Assembly: GCA_018673215.1 (NCBI GenBank)
Contig: JABHDE010000039.1
Coordinates: 1-64,000 of the forward strand
Length of the DNA: 64,000 nucleotides
From: Formosa sp.
GTDB lineage: Bacteria > Bacteroidota > Bacteroidia > Flavobacteriales > Flavobacteriaceae
Reading direction: 5' to 3'
The notes under the pieces were generated by a model that worked only from the letters and a program-made list of their open reading frames with translations, did not search any database and was not told the DNA's origin. The position numbers and the translations under genes are program-made. Of the stretch, positions 40,755 to 49,110 are shown one piece after another; position 1 is the stretch's first letter, and each line of letters opens with the position of its first letter.

Positions 40755-41383
40755 AATTCTGGAGTTGTAATTGCACACCCAAAGCCTTCAAACTCCATAA
40801 AGATAGCTTTATATTTCGACTTCTGTTCCTCTTCAATAATCCAAGCAGAAGTGCTGTTGGACTCTGTTCCAAATGGTAAAACCAAAAAATGTTTTTTAAA
40901 CACCATTCCTGGAGTTGCAAATAATTTATAAAGCGATTCTTTTATACACCATATCCAAGTTAATTTCTGAATCAACTTTGGGTCATTTTCACTTAAATAA
41001 TTCGTTTCATAGCCAATAAATTTTGGTGCTATTTTTATGATTTTTTCTCGTTTTTTTTCAATGTCAACCCCCACCTCTTTTGAACTCACTACCACAGCTG
41101 AAAATATGTAAGAATGTGTAATAGAAATATATTTACCATCTTTTAAATGCGGTTTCCCTAAAGCATCATACACCAAGTCATCATCTGCATATCCAAATTC
41201 CGCAAGTAGCATTCGAACGCTCAGAAATCCACGTTGATGCAATTCACTTTTCATCCCATTGACACGCTCCAAACTCTCTGGCTTCAACACAAATTGATCT
41301 GAGAAAAAATCTTTTGATTCCGTAATCTTCCAGATTTTAACAATAGTTTGTGAGTTTAAAACGAGTGATTTATAGAGTGGCAT
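40751..41383 (-). CDS. 4'-phosphopantetheinyl transferase superfamily protein
   Basis: A 210-residue Sfp-like transferase that would move phosphopantetheine from CoA to a carrier protein. The Mg/CoA motifs are GVDIEKKREKI and WCIKESLYKLF (family GxDxE and WxxKExxxK). ISITHSYIFSAVVVS is the preceding conserved strand, and GKPHL lies before it. It may serve fatty-acid or secondary-metabolite synthases located elsewhere. The functional link to the pnuC-kinase-DUF4301 genes that follow is unclear, though the ATGA overlap shows cotranslation. Confidence 0.88.
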   Translation of the reverse strand: MPLYKSLVLNSQTIVKIWKITESKDFFSDQFVLKPESLERVNGMKSELHQRGFLSVRMLLAEFGYADDDLVYDALGKPHLKDGKYISITHSYIFSAVVVSSKEVGVDIEKKREKIIKIAPKFIGYETNYLSENDPKLIQKLTWIWCIKESLYKLFATPGMVFKKHFLVLPFGTESNSTSAWIIEEEQKSKYKAIFMEFEGFGCAITTPEL

Positions 41384-41406
41384 TTATTTTTTTAATAGTT
41401 AATAGT

Positions 41407-41414
41407 TATCTTTG
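41407..41414 (+). promoter_or_regulatory. -7 promoter element of ahcY
   Basis: TATCTTTG matches TAnnTTTG exactly, 78 bases before the ahcY ATG at 41493. The phosphopantetheinyl transferase gene diverges from here. Confidence 0.55.
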
Positions 41415-41492
41415 ACACGAAAAATAACTTAATAACGAAAATACATTAATTTATAGGTTAAAACCAAACGAGTGTATTTAAAAAACTGCCTT

Positions 41493-42809
41493 ATGACCGT
41501 AAAAACAATTCCCTACATCCCCTACAAAGTAAAAGACATGTCTCTTGCAGATTGGGGCCGAAAAGAAATTGATCTCGCCGAATCTGAAATGCCAGGTTTA
41601 ATGAGTCTTAGAGAAGAATATAAAGACAGTCAACCTTTGAAGGGAGCTAGAATTGCAGGTTGCTTACACATGACCATTCAAACAGCTGTTCTAATTGAAA
41701 CGCTTGTGGCTCTTGGTGCGGACGTGACTTGGAGTTCATGTAATATCTTTTCTACACAAGACCAAGCAGCCGCCGCAATTGCAGCAGCTGGGATCCCAGT
41801 ATATGCATGGAAAGGTTTAAACGAGGAGGAATTTGACTGGTGTATTGAACAAACACTGTTTTTTGGTGAAGATCGCAAACCCCTAAACATGATTCTTGAT
41901 GATGGCGGTGATTTAACTAACTTAGTATTTGATCATTATCCAGAACTAATAGATGGTATCAATGGATTAAGCGAAGAAACAACTACAGGCGTACACCGTT
42001 TGTATGAGCGTATGAAAAATGGCACATTATCCATGCCCGCAATCAACGTAAATGATTCGGTAACCAAAAGCAAATTTGATAATAAGTACGGTTGTAAAGA
42101 AAGTGCAGTAGATGCTGTACGTCGAGCAACAGACATTATGCTTGCTGGAAAAAGAGTGGTTGTGTGTGGATATGGTGATGTAGGTAAAGGTACTGCAGCC
42201 TCTTTTCAAGGAGCTGGAAGTATTGTCACAGTCACAGAAGTCGATCCTATTTGCGCACTTCAAGCGGCAATGGATGGATTTGAAGTTAAGAGATTAGAAA
42301 CCGTATTACCAACAGCAGATATTGTTGTGACCGCAACAGGAAATAAAGACATCGTTCAGAGCATTCATTTTGAAGCGATGAAAGACAAAACTATTGTTTG
42401 TAACATCGGTCATTTTGATAATGAAATTGATATGACATGGCTCAACAATACCCATGGAGACACCAAAGTCGAAATCAAAGCACAAGTAGATAAATATACT
42501 ATTAATGGCAATGATATCATTGTGTTAGCAGAAGGTCGTTTGGTTAATTTGGGATGTGCAACAGGACACCCTAGCTTTGTAATGAGTAACTCATTTACAA
42601 ACCAAGTATTAGCTCAAATCGAACTCTGGACAAATAAAGACGCCTACAACAACGAAGTATATATGCTGCCAAAACATTTAGATGAAAAGGTAGCAAAGCT
42701 ACACCTTGCTAAAATTGGTGTAGAGCTCACAGAGCTTCGATCGGAACAAGCAAGTTATATTGGCGTAGAAGTACAAGGACCTTACAAGCCCGAGTATTAC
42801 CGCTACTAA
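41493..42809 (+). CDS. ahcY: Adenosylhomocysteinase
   Basis: A 438-residue NAD-dependent hydrolase splitting S-adenosylhomocysteine into adenosine and homocysteine. The ATG at 41493 ([15 protein letters not shown]) is preferred over a GTG seven codons earlier. [54 protein letters not shown] (substrate Lys/Asp) and the NAD loop [10 protein letters not shown] are all intact, and the C-terminal KPEYYRY that closes the partner's NAD site is present. Monocistronic by its promoter and strong terminator. Confidence 0.97.
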   Translation: MTVKTIPYIPYKVKDMSLADWGRKEIDLAESEMPGLMSLREEYKDSQPLKGARIAGCLHMTIQTAVLIETLVALGADVTWSSCNIFSTQDQAAAAIAAAGIPVYAWKGLNEEEFDWCIEQTLFFGEDRKPLNMILDDGGDLTNLVFDHYPELIDGINGLSEETTTGVHRLYERMKNGTLSMPAINVNDSVTKSKFDNKYGCKESAVDAVRRATDIMLAGKRVVVCGYGDVGKGTAASFQGAGSIVTVTEVDPICALQAAMDGFEVKRLETVLPTADIVVTATGNKDIVQSIHFEAMKDKTIVCNIGHFDNEIDMTWLNNTHGDTKVEIKAQVDKYTINGNDIIVLAEGRLVNLGCATGHPSFVMSNSFTNQVLAQIELWTNKDAYNNEVYMLPKHLDEKVAKLHLAKIGVELTELRSEQASYIGVEVQGPYKPEYYRY

Positions 42810-42824
42810 TAACAAGATTTATAC

Positions 42825-42857
42825 AAAAGCCAAAGCGAATGCTTTGGCTTTTTTTTT
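42825..42857 (+). terminator. Terminator of ahcY
   Basis: Perfect 8-bp stem GCCAAAGC (42829-42836) and GCTTTGGC (42841-42848), GAAT loop, followed by nine T. Confidence 0.9.
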
Positions 42858-42887
42858 GATCATAATGCATCTAAGACTAAATAAAAA

Positions 42888-43403
42888 ATGATGGAATTTA
42901 TACATGCTAAAAAAAAGGATCTATCCGAAATAATGCAAGTCATTGGGCAGGCTCAGGCCTACTTGGCTTCACAACATATTGAACAATGGCAGAATGGATA
43001 TCCTAACGAAACAGCAATTTTAAAAGACATCAAGAATAAAGAAAGTTATATTGTGAAATCAGAAGATTCTAGCCTGATAGCAACGGCCATGTTTACCACA
43101 AGAAATGAACCGACATATAAAACTATTGAAGGGGACTGGATTACTGAAACAGATGCGAGCTACGGAGTGATTCATCGTATGGCAGTAAATAAGGGGTTTA
43201 GGGGTACCGGCATTGCAAAATTTATTTTTAACCAATGTGAACAGACCCTAAAACACACCAAGATTCAATCCATGCGCATCGACACCCACGAAGACAACCT
43301 AGGCATGCAAGCCTTGCTCAAAAAATTAGGCTATGTATTTTGTGGAGTGATTTATTTAGACAATTCGGAAAAGCGCTTGGCATTTGAGAAGCTAATCACC
43401 TGA
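42888..43403 (+). CDS. GNAT-family N-acetyltransferase
   Basis: A 171-residue acetyltransferase. The acetyl-CoA-binding motif is VNKGFRGTGIAKFIFNQCEQ (Q/RxxGxG/A type), preceded by SYGVIHRMAV (beta 4) and followed by MRIDTHEDNLGMQALLKKLGYVFCG, the usual GNAT C-terminal half. The acceptor amine is unknown. It lies 78 bases after ahcY, behind the terminator. Confidence 0.9.
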   Translation: MMEFIHAKKKDLSEIMQVIGQAQAYLASQHIEQWQNGYPNETAILKDIKNKESYIVKSEDSSLIATAMFTTRNEPTYKTIEGDWITETDASYGVIHRMAVNKGFRGTGIAKFIFNQCEQTLKHTKIQSMRIDTHEDNLGMQALLKKLGYVFCGVIYLDNSEKRLAFEKLIT

Positions 43404-43411
43404 TTTTAGGT

Positions 43412-43442
43412 AAAAAAAAAGCCTCGCAATGCGAAGCTTTCT
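43412..43442 (-). terminator. Terminator of the rplU-rpmA operon
   Basis: GCTTCGC (43431-43437) and GCGAGGC (43421-43427) pair around ATT with one mismatch, followed by nine T on the minus strand, 18 bases after the rpmA stop. It may also slow plus-strand transcripts from the acetyltransferase gene. Confidence 0.75.
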
Positions 43443-43460
43443 TATGAAAATTAATTGAAA

Positions 43461-43721
43461 TTATGCCTCAAAAGGAACAACAGACACATAGGACTTGTTG
43501 TCTTTCTTTCTTGCAAATTTCACTAGACCGTCCACTTTAGCGTGTAAGGTATGATCTTTTCCAGCATACACATTCTCACCAGGATTATGTGCAGTACCAC
43601 GTTGTCTTACGATAATGTTGCCAGCAATCGCTGCTTGTCCACCAAAAATCTTCACGCCTAGACGTTTTGATTCTGATTCTCTACCGTTTTTCGAACTTCC
43701 GACTCCTTTTTTATGTGCCAT
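43461..43721 (-). CDS. rpmA: 50S ribosomal protein L27
   Basis: An 86-residue L27. [25 protein letters not shown] is the N-terminal tail that reaches the peptidyl transferase centre; there is no N-terminal prepeptide as found in Firmicutes. [10 protein letters not shown] and [15 protein letters not shown] follow. It lies 28 bases after rplU, in the universal L21-L27 order. Confidence 0.97.
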   Translation of the reverse strand: MAHKKGVGSSKNGRESESKRLGVKIFGGQAAIAGNIIVRQRGTAHNPGENVYAGKDHTLHAKVDGLVKFARKKDNKSYVSVVPFEA

Positions 43722-43749
43722 TTTATTTCGATTTTATATGTTATAAATT

Positions 43750-44286
43750 CTAACTTAAAGCTGAGATTAAATCTGATTTTTTCATTGCTGAAATTCCAGA
43801 AATCCCTTTAGCTTTAGCTAATTCTTTTAATTGTGCAACAGTCATTGCAGATAAATCTTGAGCAGCTTCTGCTTTTGGAGCAGCAACCTTAGCAGCGGGC
43901 TTAGAAACTTCTTTCTTTGCCGCTGATTTTGCTTTTGGCGCAGCAGCTTTGGCTGGTGCAGCTTTTTTAGCTCCTGAAGCAACAATGCTTTCGATTTGGA
44001 TTTCAGACAAAGCTTGGCGATGGCCATTCTTTACTCTATATCCTTTACGTCGTTTCTTTTTGAATACGATCACTTTATCACCTTTAAGGTGCTTTAAGAC
44101 TTTAGCTCCTACTTGAGCGCCGTCTATAGCCGGGGCGCCAACAGTAACTTTGGTTCCATCTGCTAAAAGAAGTACATTGTCAAAAGTGACTTTTTTTCCT
44201 TCTTCAGTTTGCAAACGATTCACAAAGACTTTTTGGTCTTTTTCAACTTTGAATTGATGCCCTGCTATTTCTACAATTGCGTACAT
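43750..44286 (-). CDS. rplU: 50S ribosomal protein L21 fused to a C-terminal SAP/Rho-N-like domain
   Basis: Residues 1-103 are a normal L21 (MYAIVEIAGHQFKVEKDQKV, GDKVIVFKKKRRKGYRVKNGHRQ). Then comes a Lys/Ala/Pro-rich linker of about 40 residues (repeats of KAAAPKAKSAAKK type) and a final 34-residue helical unit, LSAMTVAQLKELAKAKGI and KKSDLISAL, matching small nucleic-acid-binding helix-extended-loop-helix domains (Rho N-terminal/SAP-like). At 178 residues it is far longer than the about 103 of typical L21. The extension occurs in related Flavobacteriia. Its role on the ribosome is unknown. A near-ideal promoter lies at 44340-44370. Confidence 0.95.
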   Translation of the reverse strand: MYAIVEIAGHQFKVEKDQKVFVNRLQTEEGKKVTFDNVLLLADGTKVTVGAPAIDGAQVGAKVLKHLKGDKVIVFKKKRRKGYRVKNGHRQALSEIQIESIVASGAKKAAPAKAAAPKAKSAAKKEVSKPAAKVAAPKAEAAQDLSAMTVAQLKELAKAKGISGISAMKKSDLISALS

Positions 44287-44339
44287 AGCGTAACGTTTTT
44301 ATTAAATTAATTTAACCATACCTGTTAGTATAGCGGCTG

Positions 44340-44370
44340 CAAATATAATGCTTAATTCTTACTACACAAA
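44340..44370 (-). promoter_or_regulatory. Promoter of rplU-rpmA (full consensus)
   Basis: On the minus strand TTTG (44367-44370), a 19-base spacer and TATATTTG (44340-44347) form an exact match to the Bacteroidota consensus TTTG-N19-TAnnTTTG. The transcript would have a leader of about 45-50 bases before the L21 ATG. Confidence 0.85.
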
Positions 44371-44451
44371 CAAAATATTTTATATAAGACAAATTTGACG
44401 TTATGAACTTAAATTTTAATTGTTTATTCTATCTAAAACATTCTTCTCGTT

Positions 44452-44590
44452 TATATTTGTACCCCGTATGTTGTTTTAATTTTTATTAATATTTATGGAA
44501 ACCTCAGAAAAAACAAACCATTATAAAACTTCTAAGGGAATTTAAATTTAAAGAAGCCCTAAATTATTAAAATTAAGGGTTTTCTTTTTT
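44452..44590 (+). ncRNA. Candidate small RNA or leader with own promoter and terminator
   Basis: In the 404-base gap between rplU and the M16 peptidase gene, TATATTTG (44452-44459) is an exact -7 element. About 95-100 bases later a stem (GCCCT at 44556-44560 with AGGGT at 44576-44580, extended by A/T pairs and one mismatch) is followed by TTTTCTTTTTTT, a convincing intrinsic terminator. The transcript of about 125 bases contains a 16-codon frame METSEKTNHYKTSKGI (44494-44544), ending before the terminator. It could be a stand-alone small RNA, a small peptide gene, or an attenuator of the M16 genes that start 100 bases further on. No known family recognised. The remaining gap sequence shows nothing else. 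Confidence 0.45.
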
Positions 44591-44690
44591 TAGTATAATA
44601 TATTTAAATTAAATAATTATTTTTGGAAACGAAATGTAACAAAATTTGACTTTAATCGTCTTATTAATTATTATAACTAAAAATTCACTA

Positions 44691-46010
44691 ATGAAAAAAT
44701 GCTTATGTTCTTTAGCTGCTTTGCTACTGATGACTTTAACAATCTCAGCACAAGAAGTTAAATTTGAAGAGTACGATTTAAGTAACGGTATGCACGTTAT
44801 TTTACATCAAGACAACACAGCGCCTGTTGTGACAACTTCTGTTATGTACCATGTTGGTGCAAAAGATGAAAATCCTGAACGAACTGGATTTGCACACTTT
44901 TTTGAACATCTATTGTTTGAAGGTACTAAAAATATTCCGAAAGGAGAATGGTTTACAATAGTAACTTCTAATGGAGGAAGCAACAATGCCAACACAACTG
45001 ATGATCGAACTTACTATTATGAAGTATTTCCTTCAAACAATGTAGAGCTAGGGTTGTGGATGGAGTCAGAACGATTATTACATCCCGTCATTAACCAAGA
45101 TGGTGTGGACACACAAAATGAAGTCGTAAAAGAGGAAAAAAGACTGAGGGTTGACAACAGTCCTTATGGGAAATTCCTTGAGATGATCAAAGTTAATATG
45201 TTTAAAAAACACCCCTACAAAGGAACTACAATTGGGAAAATGGCACATCTAGATGCAGCGACTCTTGAAGAGTTTCAAGCATTTAATAAAAAATACTATA
45301 TTCCTAACAATGCTGTTTTAGTAGTCGCTGGGGATATTGATGTTGCTGAAGTTAAAGGAATGATTGAAGATTATTTTGGCCCAATTCCAAGAGGTGAAGA
45401 CATTGTGAGAAGCTTTCCAAAAGAAGATCCAATTACAGAACCCATGCGAGCGAAAGCTTATGATGCTAACATTCAGATTCCAGCTGTAATGGCAGCATAT
45501 AGAACACCATCATTTAAGGAAAGAGACTCTTATGTTTTAAGTATGATCTCAACATATTTGAGTGATGGGAAAACATCTAAGCTTTACAAAAAAATAGTTG
45601 ATGACAAGAAAATGGCTCTTCAAGTAGGTGCACTGGATTTTAGCCAAGAAGACTACGGAACTTATATATTATACGGATTGCCTTTAGGCGATGTTTCACT
45701 TGACGATCTTATTGTTGAAATGGATGAAGAAATTGTAAAACTTCAAAATGAACTCATTTCTGAGAGAGACTATCAAAAAATTCAAAACAAATTTGAAAAC
45801 AGCTTTGTAAACTCAAACTCTAGTATTGAAGGAATTGCAAATTCACTGGCACGTTACCACATGTTGTATGGCGATGTTAATTTAATTAATAATGAAATTG
45901 ATATCTACCGTTCAATCACACGTGAAGAAATCAAAACGGTTGCTAACAAATATCTCAATGCAGACCAACGATTGATATTAGAATACTTACCAGAATCCGA
46001 TAAGGAATAA
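44691..46010 (+). CDS. M16-family zinc peptidase, catalytic subunit
   Basis: A 440-residue exported peptidase from the ATG at 44691; the frame opens earlier but this start gives a clean signal peptide (CLCSLAALLLMTLTISAQ). The inverted Zn motif HFFEH (69-73) and the distal Glu in VVKEEKRLRVDN are intact. KYYIPNNAVLVVAGDIDV is the conserved end of the first M16 half. The Arg/Tyr pair of the second half is not evident, as expected for the subunit whose partner provides it. Its stop is 18 bases before the second M16 gene; together they form a periplasmic or surface heterodimer. Confidence 0.92.
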   Translation: MKKCLCSLAALLLMTLTISAQEVKFEEYDLSNGMHVILHQDNTAPVVTTSVMYHVGAKDENPERTGFAHFFEHLLFEGTKNIPKGEWFTIVTSNGGSNNANTTDDRTYYYEVFPSNNVELGLWMESERLLHPVINQDGVDTQNEVVKEEKRLRVDNSPYGKFLEMIKVNMFKKHPYKGTTIGKMAHLDAATLEEFQAFNKKYYIPNNAVLVVAGDIDVAEVKGMIEDYFGPIPRGEDIVRSFPKEDPITEPMRAKAYDANIQIPAVMAAYRTPSFKERDSYVLSMISTYLSDGKTSKLYKKIVDDKKMALQVGALDFSQEDYGTYILYGLPLGDVSLDDLIVEMDEEIVKLQNELISERDYQKIQNKFENSFVNSNSSIEGIANSLARYHMLYGDVNLINNEIDIYRSITREEIKTVANKYLNADQRLILEYLPESDKE

Positions 46011-46028
46011 CAACTAAAAGATTTAAAA

Positions 46029-48095
46029 ATGAAAACTAAATTATACATATTAATTGCCGTGTTTTTTATGTCTCTAGGAGTGAATGCTCAGATTGACCGC
46101 TCACAGCAACCAAAACCAGGACCAGCTCCAAGAATTTCGTTGGAAAAGCCGCAAGAATTTGAATTAAAAAATGGCCTGAAAATATTGGTCGTTGAAAATC
46201 ACAAACTTCCAAGAGTATCTTTTAATATTGCTTTTGATAGAGACCCTGTATTAGAAGGAGAAAAAGCAGGAGTAACAGCCCTTTTAGGTGCCATGTTAGC
46301 AAACGGTACAACCACGATCTCTAAAGATGATTTTAATGAAGAAATTGACTTTTTAGGGGCTCGTTTGAATATTGGTTTTGGAGGAGGTTCCGCAAATTCA
46401 ATAACAAAATACAGCAATCGTATGCTAGAGTTATTAGCGGATGCAACTATGAATCCTTTACTAACTGAAGAAGAATTTCAAAAGGAAAAAGAAAAACTTA
46501 TTGAAGGAATCAAATCAGATGCCAAAAGTGTCGATGCAATTGCTGGACGTGTTGGAGGAGCATTGGCTTACGGAAAACAACATCCTTACGGAGAATTTGT
46601 GACTGAAGAATCTGTAGAAGCAGTAACGCTTGCTGATGTAAAAGCATATTTCGAAAAATACTTTACACCCAACAATACCTATTTGGTAATAATTGGGGAC
46701 GTCAATACAAAATCCGTAGTAAAACTTGCAAAAAAGCATTTCAAAAATTGGGAGAAAGCAGCGACTATGACTACCGAGATTGTTGAGCCGAATACAAATC
46801 CGGAAGCTTTAGAAATCAACTTTATTGACATGCCAAATGCGGTGCAGTCTAATATTTCTTTGACAAGTAATGTCAAATTAAAAATGAGTGATTTAGATTA
46901 CCATGCCGTTCTTATTGCCAACAAAATACTAGGTGGTGGATTTAATAGTTACTTAAATATGAACCTTCGTGAAGAACACGGTTACACCTACGGAGCACGA
47001 TCTTCAGTTGGAACAGATAAGTATATCTCTCGTTTTAGAGCAGGAGCTGCCGTAAGAAATACAGTGACTGACAGTGCTGTGGTGGAAACCATCAAAGAAA
47101 TCAAACGCTTTCAAACAGAACCTGTGGAAGCCGATGCTTTGGCAAATGCAAAAGCTAAGTATGTGGGTGATTTTGTATTAGCACTTGAAAGACCAAGTAC
47201 CATTGCTCAATATGCAATCAATACTAAAGTCAACGAATTACCAGAAGATTTTTATGCCACTTATTTAGAAAAAATAAACGCTGTATCCATAGAAGATGTC
47301 AATCGTGTTGCAAACCTCTATTTTACTGCAGACAAGGCACGTATCGTTGTGGTTGGTAAAGGAAGTGAAGTCATCACAAACCTTGAAAAAACAGGGATTC
47401 CAATCAATTACTTTGACACCTTCGCAAACCCTGTTGAAAAGCCTGAATTTACAAAACCAATTCCTGCAGGCGTGACTGCGGCATCGGTACTAGAAAGCTA
47501 TATTACTGCCGTCGGGGGTCTTAAGGCTGTCAATGCAGTAACTTCTGTCATTACGGTTTCAGATGTAACAATCGAAGGGATGCCATTTAAACCAACTGCT
47601 GTCACAAAAGTTATGACGCCAAACATGTCGTCAATGGAAATGTCTATTCAGGGAATGGGAACGGTTATGAAGCAAAAATTTGATGGTTCTGAAGGATATG
47701 CAGAACAACAAGGAATGCAACAACCAATGTCTGAAGATGAGCTCGCTGAAAAAGCAAAAGAAAAAGGCTTGTTTCCAGAAACGTATTTAGACGCAAGTAC
47801 CTTAACCCTTGTTAGCTTGACAGCTATAGATGGAGTAGATGTTTTTAAATTAAAAGTTGAAGAAGACGCTTACCGTTATTATGATGCTGCTACAGGACTT
47901 TTAGTAAGAACTGAGAAATCTCAAGAAATGCAAGGTCAAACAATCACCTCTATCCAAGATTTATCTGATTACAGAGAAGTAAATGGTGTCTTATTTCCAT
48001 TCGTACAAAAAATAACTGCAGGCCCTCAAGTTATTGAGATGGCTACCAGCGAGATTGTCGTTAATGAAGGCGTCTCTGCGGAAGATTTTAAATAA
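46029..48095 (+). CDS. M16-family non-catalytic partner with C-terminal LolA-like extension
   Basis: A 688-residue exported protein (signal peptide residues 1-20, ending GVNA). At the place of HxxEH it has ALLGA (84-88), so no Zn site. The second M16 half keeps NLREEHGYTYGARSSV with the Arg/Tyr that complete the active site of the partner. After about residue 480, roughly 200 residues form an extra beta-rich domain (VITVSDVTIEGMPFKPTAV, QGMGTVMKQKFDGSEGYA, IDGVDVFKLKVEEDAYRYYDAATGLL) resembling LolA/LppX-type lipid-binding folds. The added domain may tether or present substrates; its role is inference. Confidence 0.9.
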   Translation: MKTKLYILIAVFFMSLGVNAQIDRSQQPKPGPAPRISLEKPQEFELKNGLKILVVENHKLPRVSFNIAFDRDPVLEGEKAGVTALLGAMLANGTTTISKDDFNEEIDFLGARLNIGFGGGSANSITKYSNRMLELLADATMNPLLTEEEFQKEKEKLIEGIKSDAKSVDAIAGRVGGALAYGKQHPYGEFVTEESVEAVTLADVKAYFEKYFTPNNTYLVIIGDVNTKSVVKLAKKHFKNWEKAATMTTEIVEPNTNPEALEINFIDMPNAVQSNISLTSNVKLKMSDLDYHAVLIANKILGGGFNSYLNMNLREEHGYTYGARSSVGTDKYISRFRAGAAVRNTVTDSAVVETIKEIKRFQTEPVEADALANAKAKYVGDFVLALERPSTIAQYAINTKVNELPEDFYATYLEKINAVSIEDVNRVANLYFTADKARIVVVGKGSEVITNLEKTGIPINYFDTFANPVEKPEFTKPIPAGVTAASVLESYITAVGGLKAVNAVTSVITVSDVTIEGMPFKPTAVTKVMTPNMSSMEMSIQGMGTVMKQKFDGSEGYAEQQGMQQPMSEDELAEKAKEKGLFPETYLDASTLTLVSLTAIDGVDVFKLKVEEDAYRYYDAATGLLVRTEKSQEMQGQTITSIQDLSDYREVNGVLFPFVQKITAGPQVIEMATSEIVVNEGVSAEDFK

Positions 48096-48118
48096 TCTTA
48101 CTTTACAAGTTCTAAAAG

Positions 48119-48149
48119 AACCGAGGCATTAGCTTCGGTTTTTTTTTGT
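48119..48149 (+). terminator. Terminator of the M16 operon
   Basis: AACCGAGGC pairs with GCTTCGGTT (9 bp, one G-U) around ATTA and is followed by nine T, 24 bases after the M16 stop. The decayed exporter gene on the other strand ends within it. Confidence 0.88.
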
Positions 48150-49016
48150 TTTTTTATTAGCTAAATAGATACCACATAAAATAAGTAGAGAAGCCAGCCC
48201 TTGGTCCAATCCAAAAGCTCGCCATCAACCAACCCCCAAAGGAGTGCCACTAGTGGCATTAAATAAGTTACAGAAGATGCAAAAACAGGACTTGAAATCT
48301 GTATGAGATTATTGAAAATAATTTTCGCCATCACCGTTCCAAATACCGCTAAGATCGCCACATAGCCTATCGAAGTGTAAACAGCGTCATGCTCATAGGT
48401 TTGAGATGAAAAGAAGTCTGAAAAAACCAATACCAAAAAAGCAGGAATAAAGATTGCTACAAAATTTCCAGTTGCAATAGCAATAGGCTTGACATCCTGT
48501 AAATAGTGTTTAATAATATTTACATTAAAAGCATACATCACCGTTGACAACACTACAAAACCAGCATACAAATAATTTTGATCTGGGTTGAGTTCCATGC
48601 TATTAAAAATAAGCATTGAAGCGCCTATAAAACCCAAAACAACTCCTAACATGTGTCTTTGTAGATGTAATCTTAAAAATAGCTAACCCGATTAAAATGG
48701 CATTTAATGGAACTAAAGCATTTAATATAGAGACCACCCCACTGTCCACCTCTGTTTCTGCAAAAGCAAATAAAAAGGCAGGGAAAAATGTCCCTATAAA
48801 GCCCGACAATACAATCCATTTCCATTGGTGACTAAGAATAGTTTTGAGAGAGGTGTAGCCTATAAGAAAAATAAAAAGTGAAGAGATGACTGTTCTCAAA
48901 CTTCCCAACTGTAATGGCGTTAAAGCAATTAACCCTTTTTTTATAAGAATAAACGAACTCCCCCATACAATCGCTAGCGTAAATAAATACACCCATTTTC
49001 TTTTTTCTTTATTCAT
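48129..49016 (-). pseudogene. DMT-superfamily (EamA) transporter broken by two frameshifts
   Basis: Starting MNKEKRKWVYLFTLAIVWGSSFILIKK, this is a typical EamA exporter with ten helices, but the frame is broken twice. Near 48645-48655 the reading leaves the EamA pattern (into THVRSCFGFYRR) while another frame continues with MLGVVLGFIGASMLIF. Near 48200-48210, after LLDWTK, the frame drifts to an early stop, whereas the next frame reads GLASLLILCGIYLANKKTK, the usual last helix. Each needs a one-base change (or equivalent) to restore. The result is nonfunctional as written. Real decay or sequencing error are both possible. Confidence 0.85.
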
Positions 49017-49079
49017 TATTGGTTGTTATAAATATTTCACAAAATTGAACAATAAATTAGAATAAGACTGAATTATTTT

Positions 49080-49087
49080 TAAATTTG
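49080..49087 (+). promoter_or_regulatory. -7 promoter element of the HMA lipoprotein gene
   Basis: TAAATTTG matches TAnnTTTG, 23 bases before the ATG at 49111. Confidence 0.45.
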
Positions 49088-49110
49088 TTTGAATACCTAA
49101 ATAAAATATT

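Noticed and set aside
42825-42857. Hairpin after ahcY as a SAH-responsive element
   Set aside because: It lies behind the stop codon and has the stem and T-run of an ordinary terminator.
43842-44027. Minus-strand frame MAIAKLCLKSKSKALLL in the L21 region
   Set aside because: Out-of-frame reading of the Lys/Ala-rich L21 linker; low-complexity shadow.
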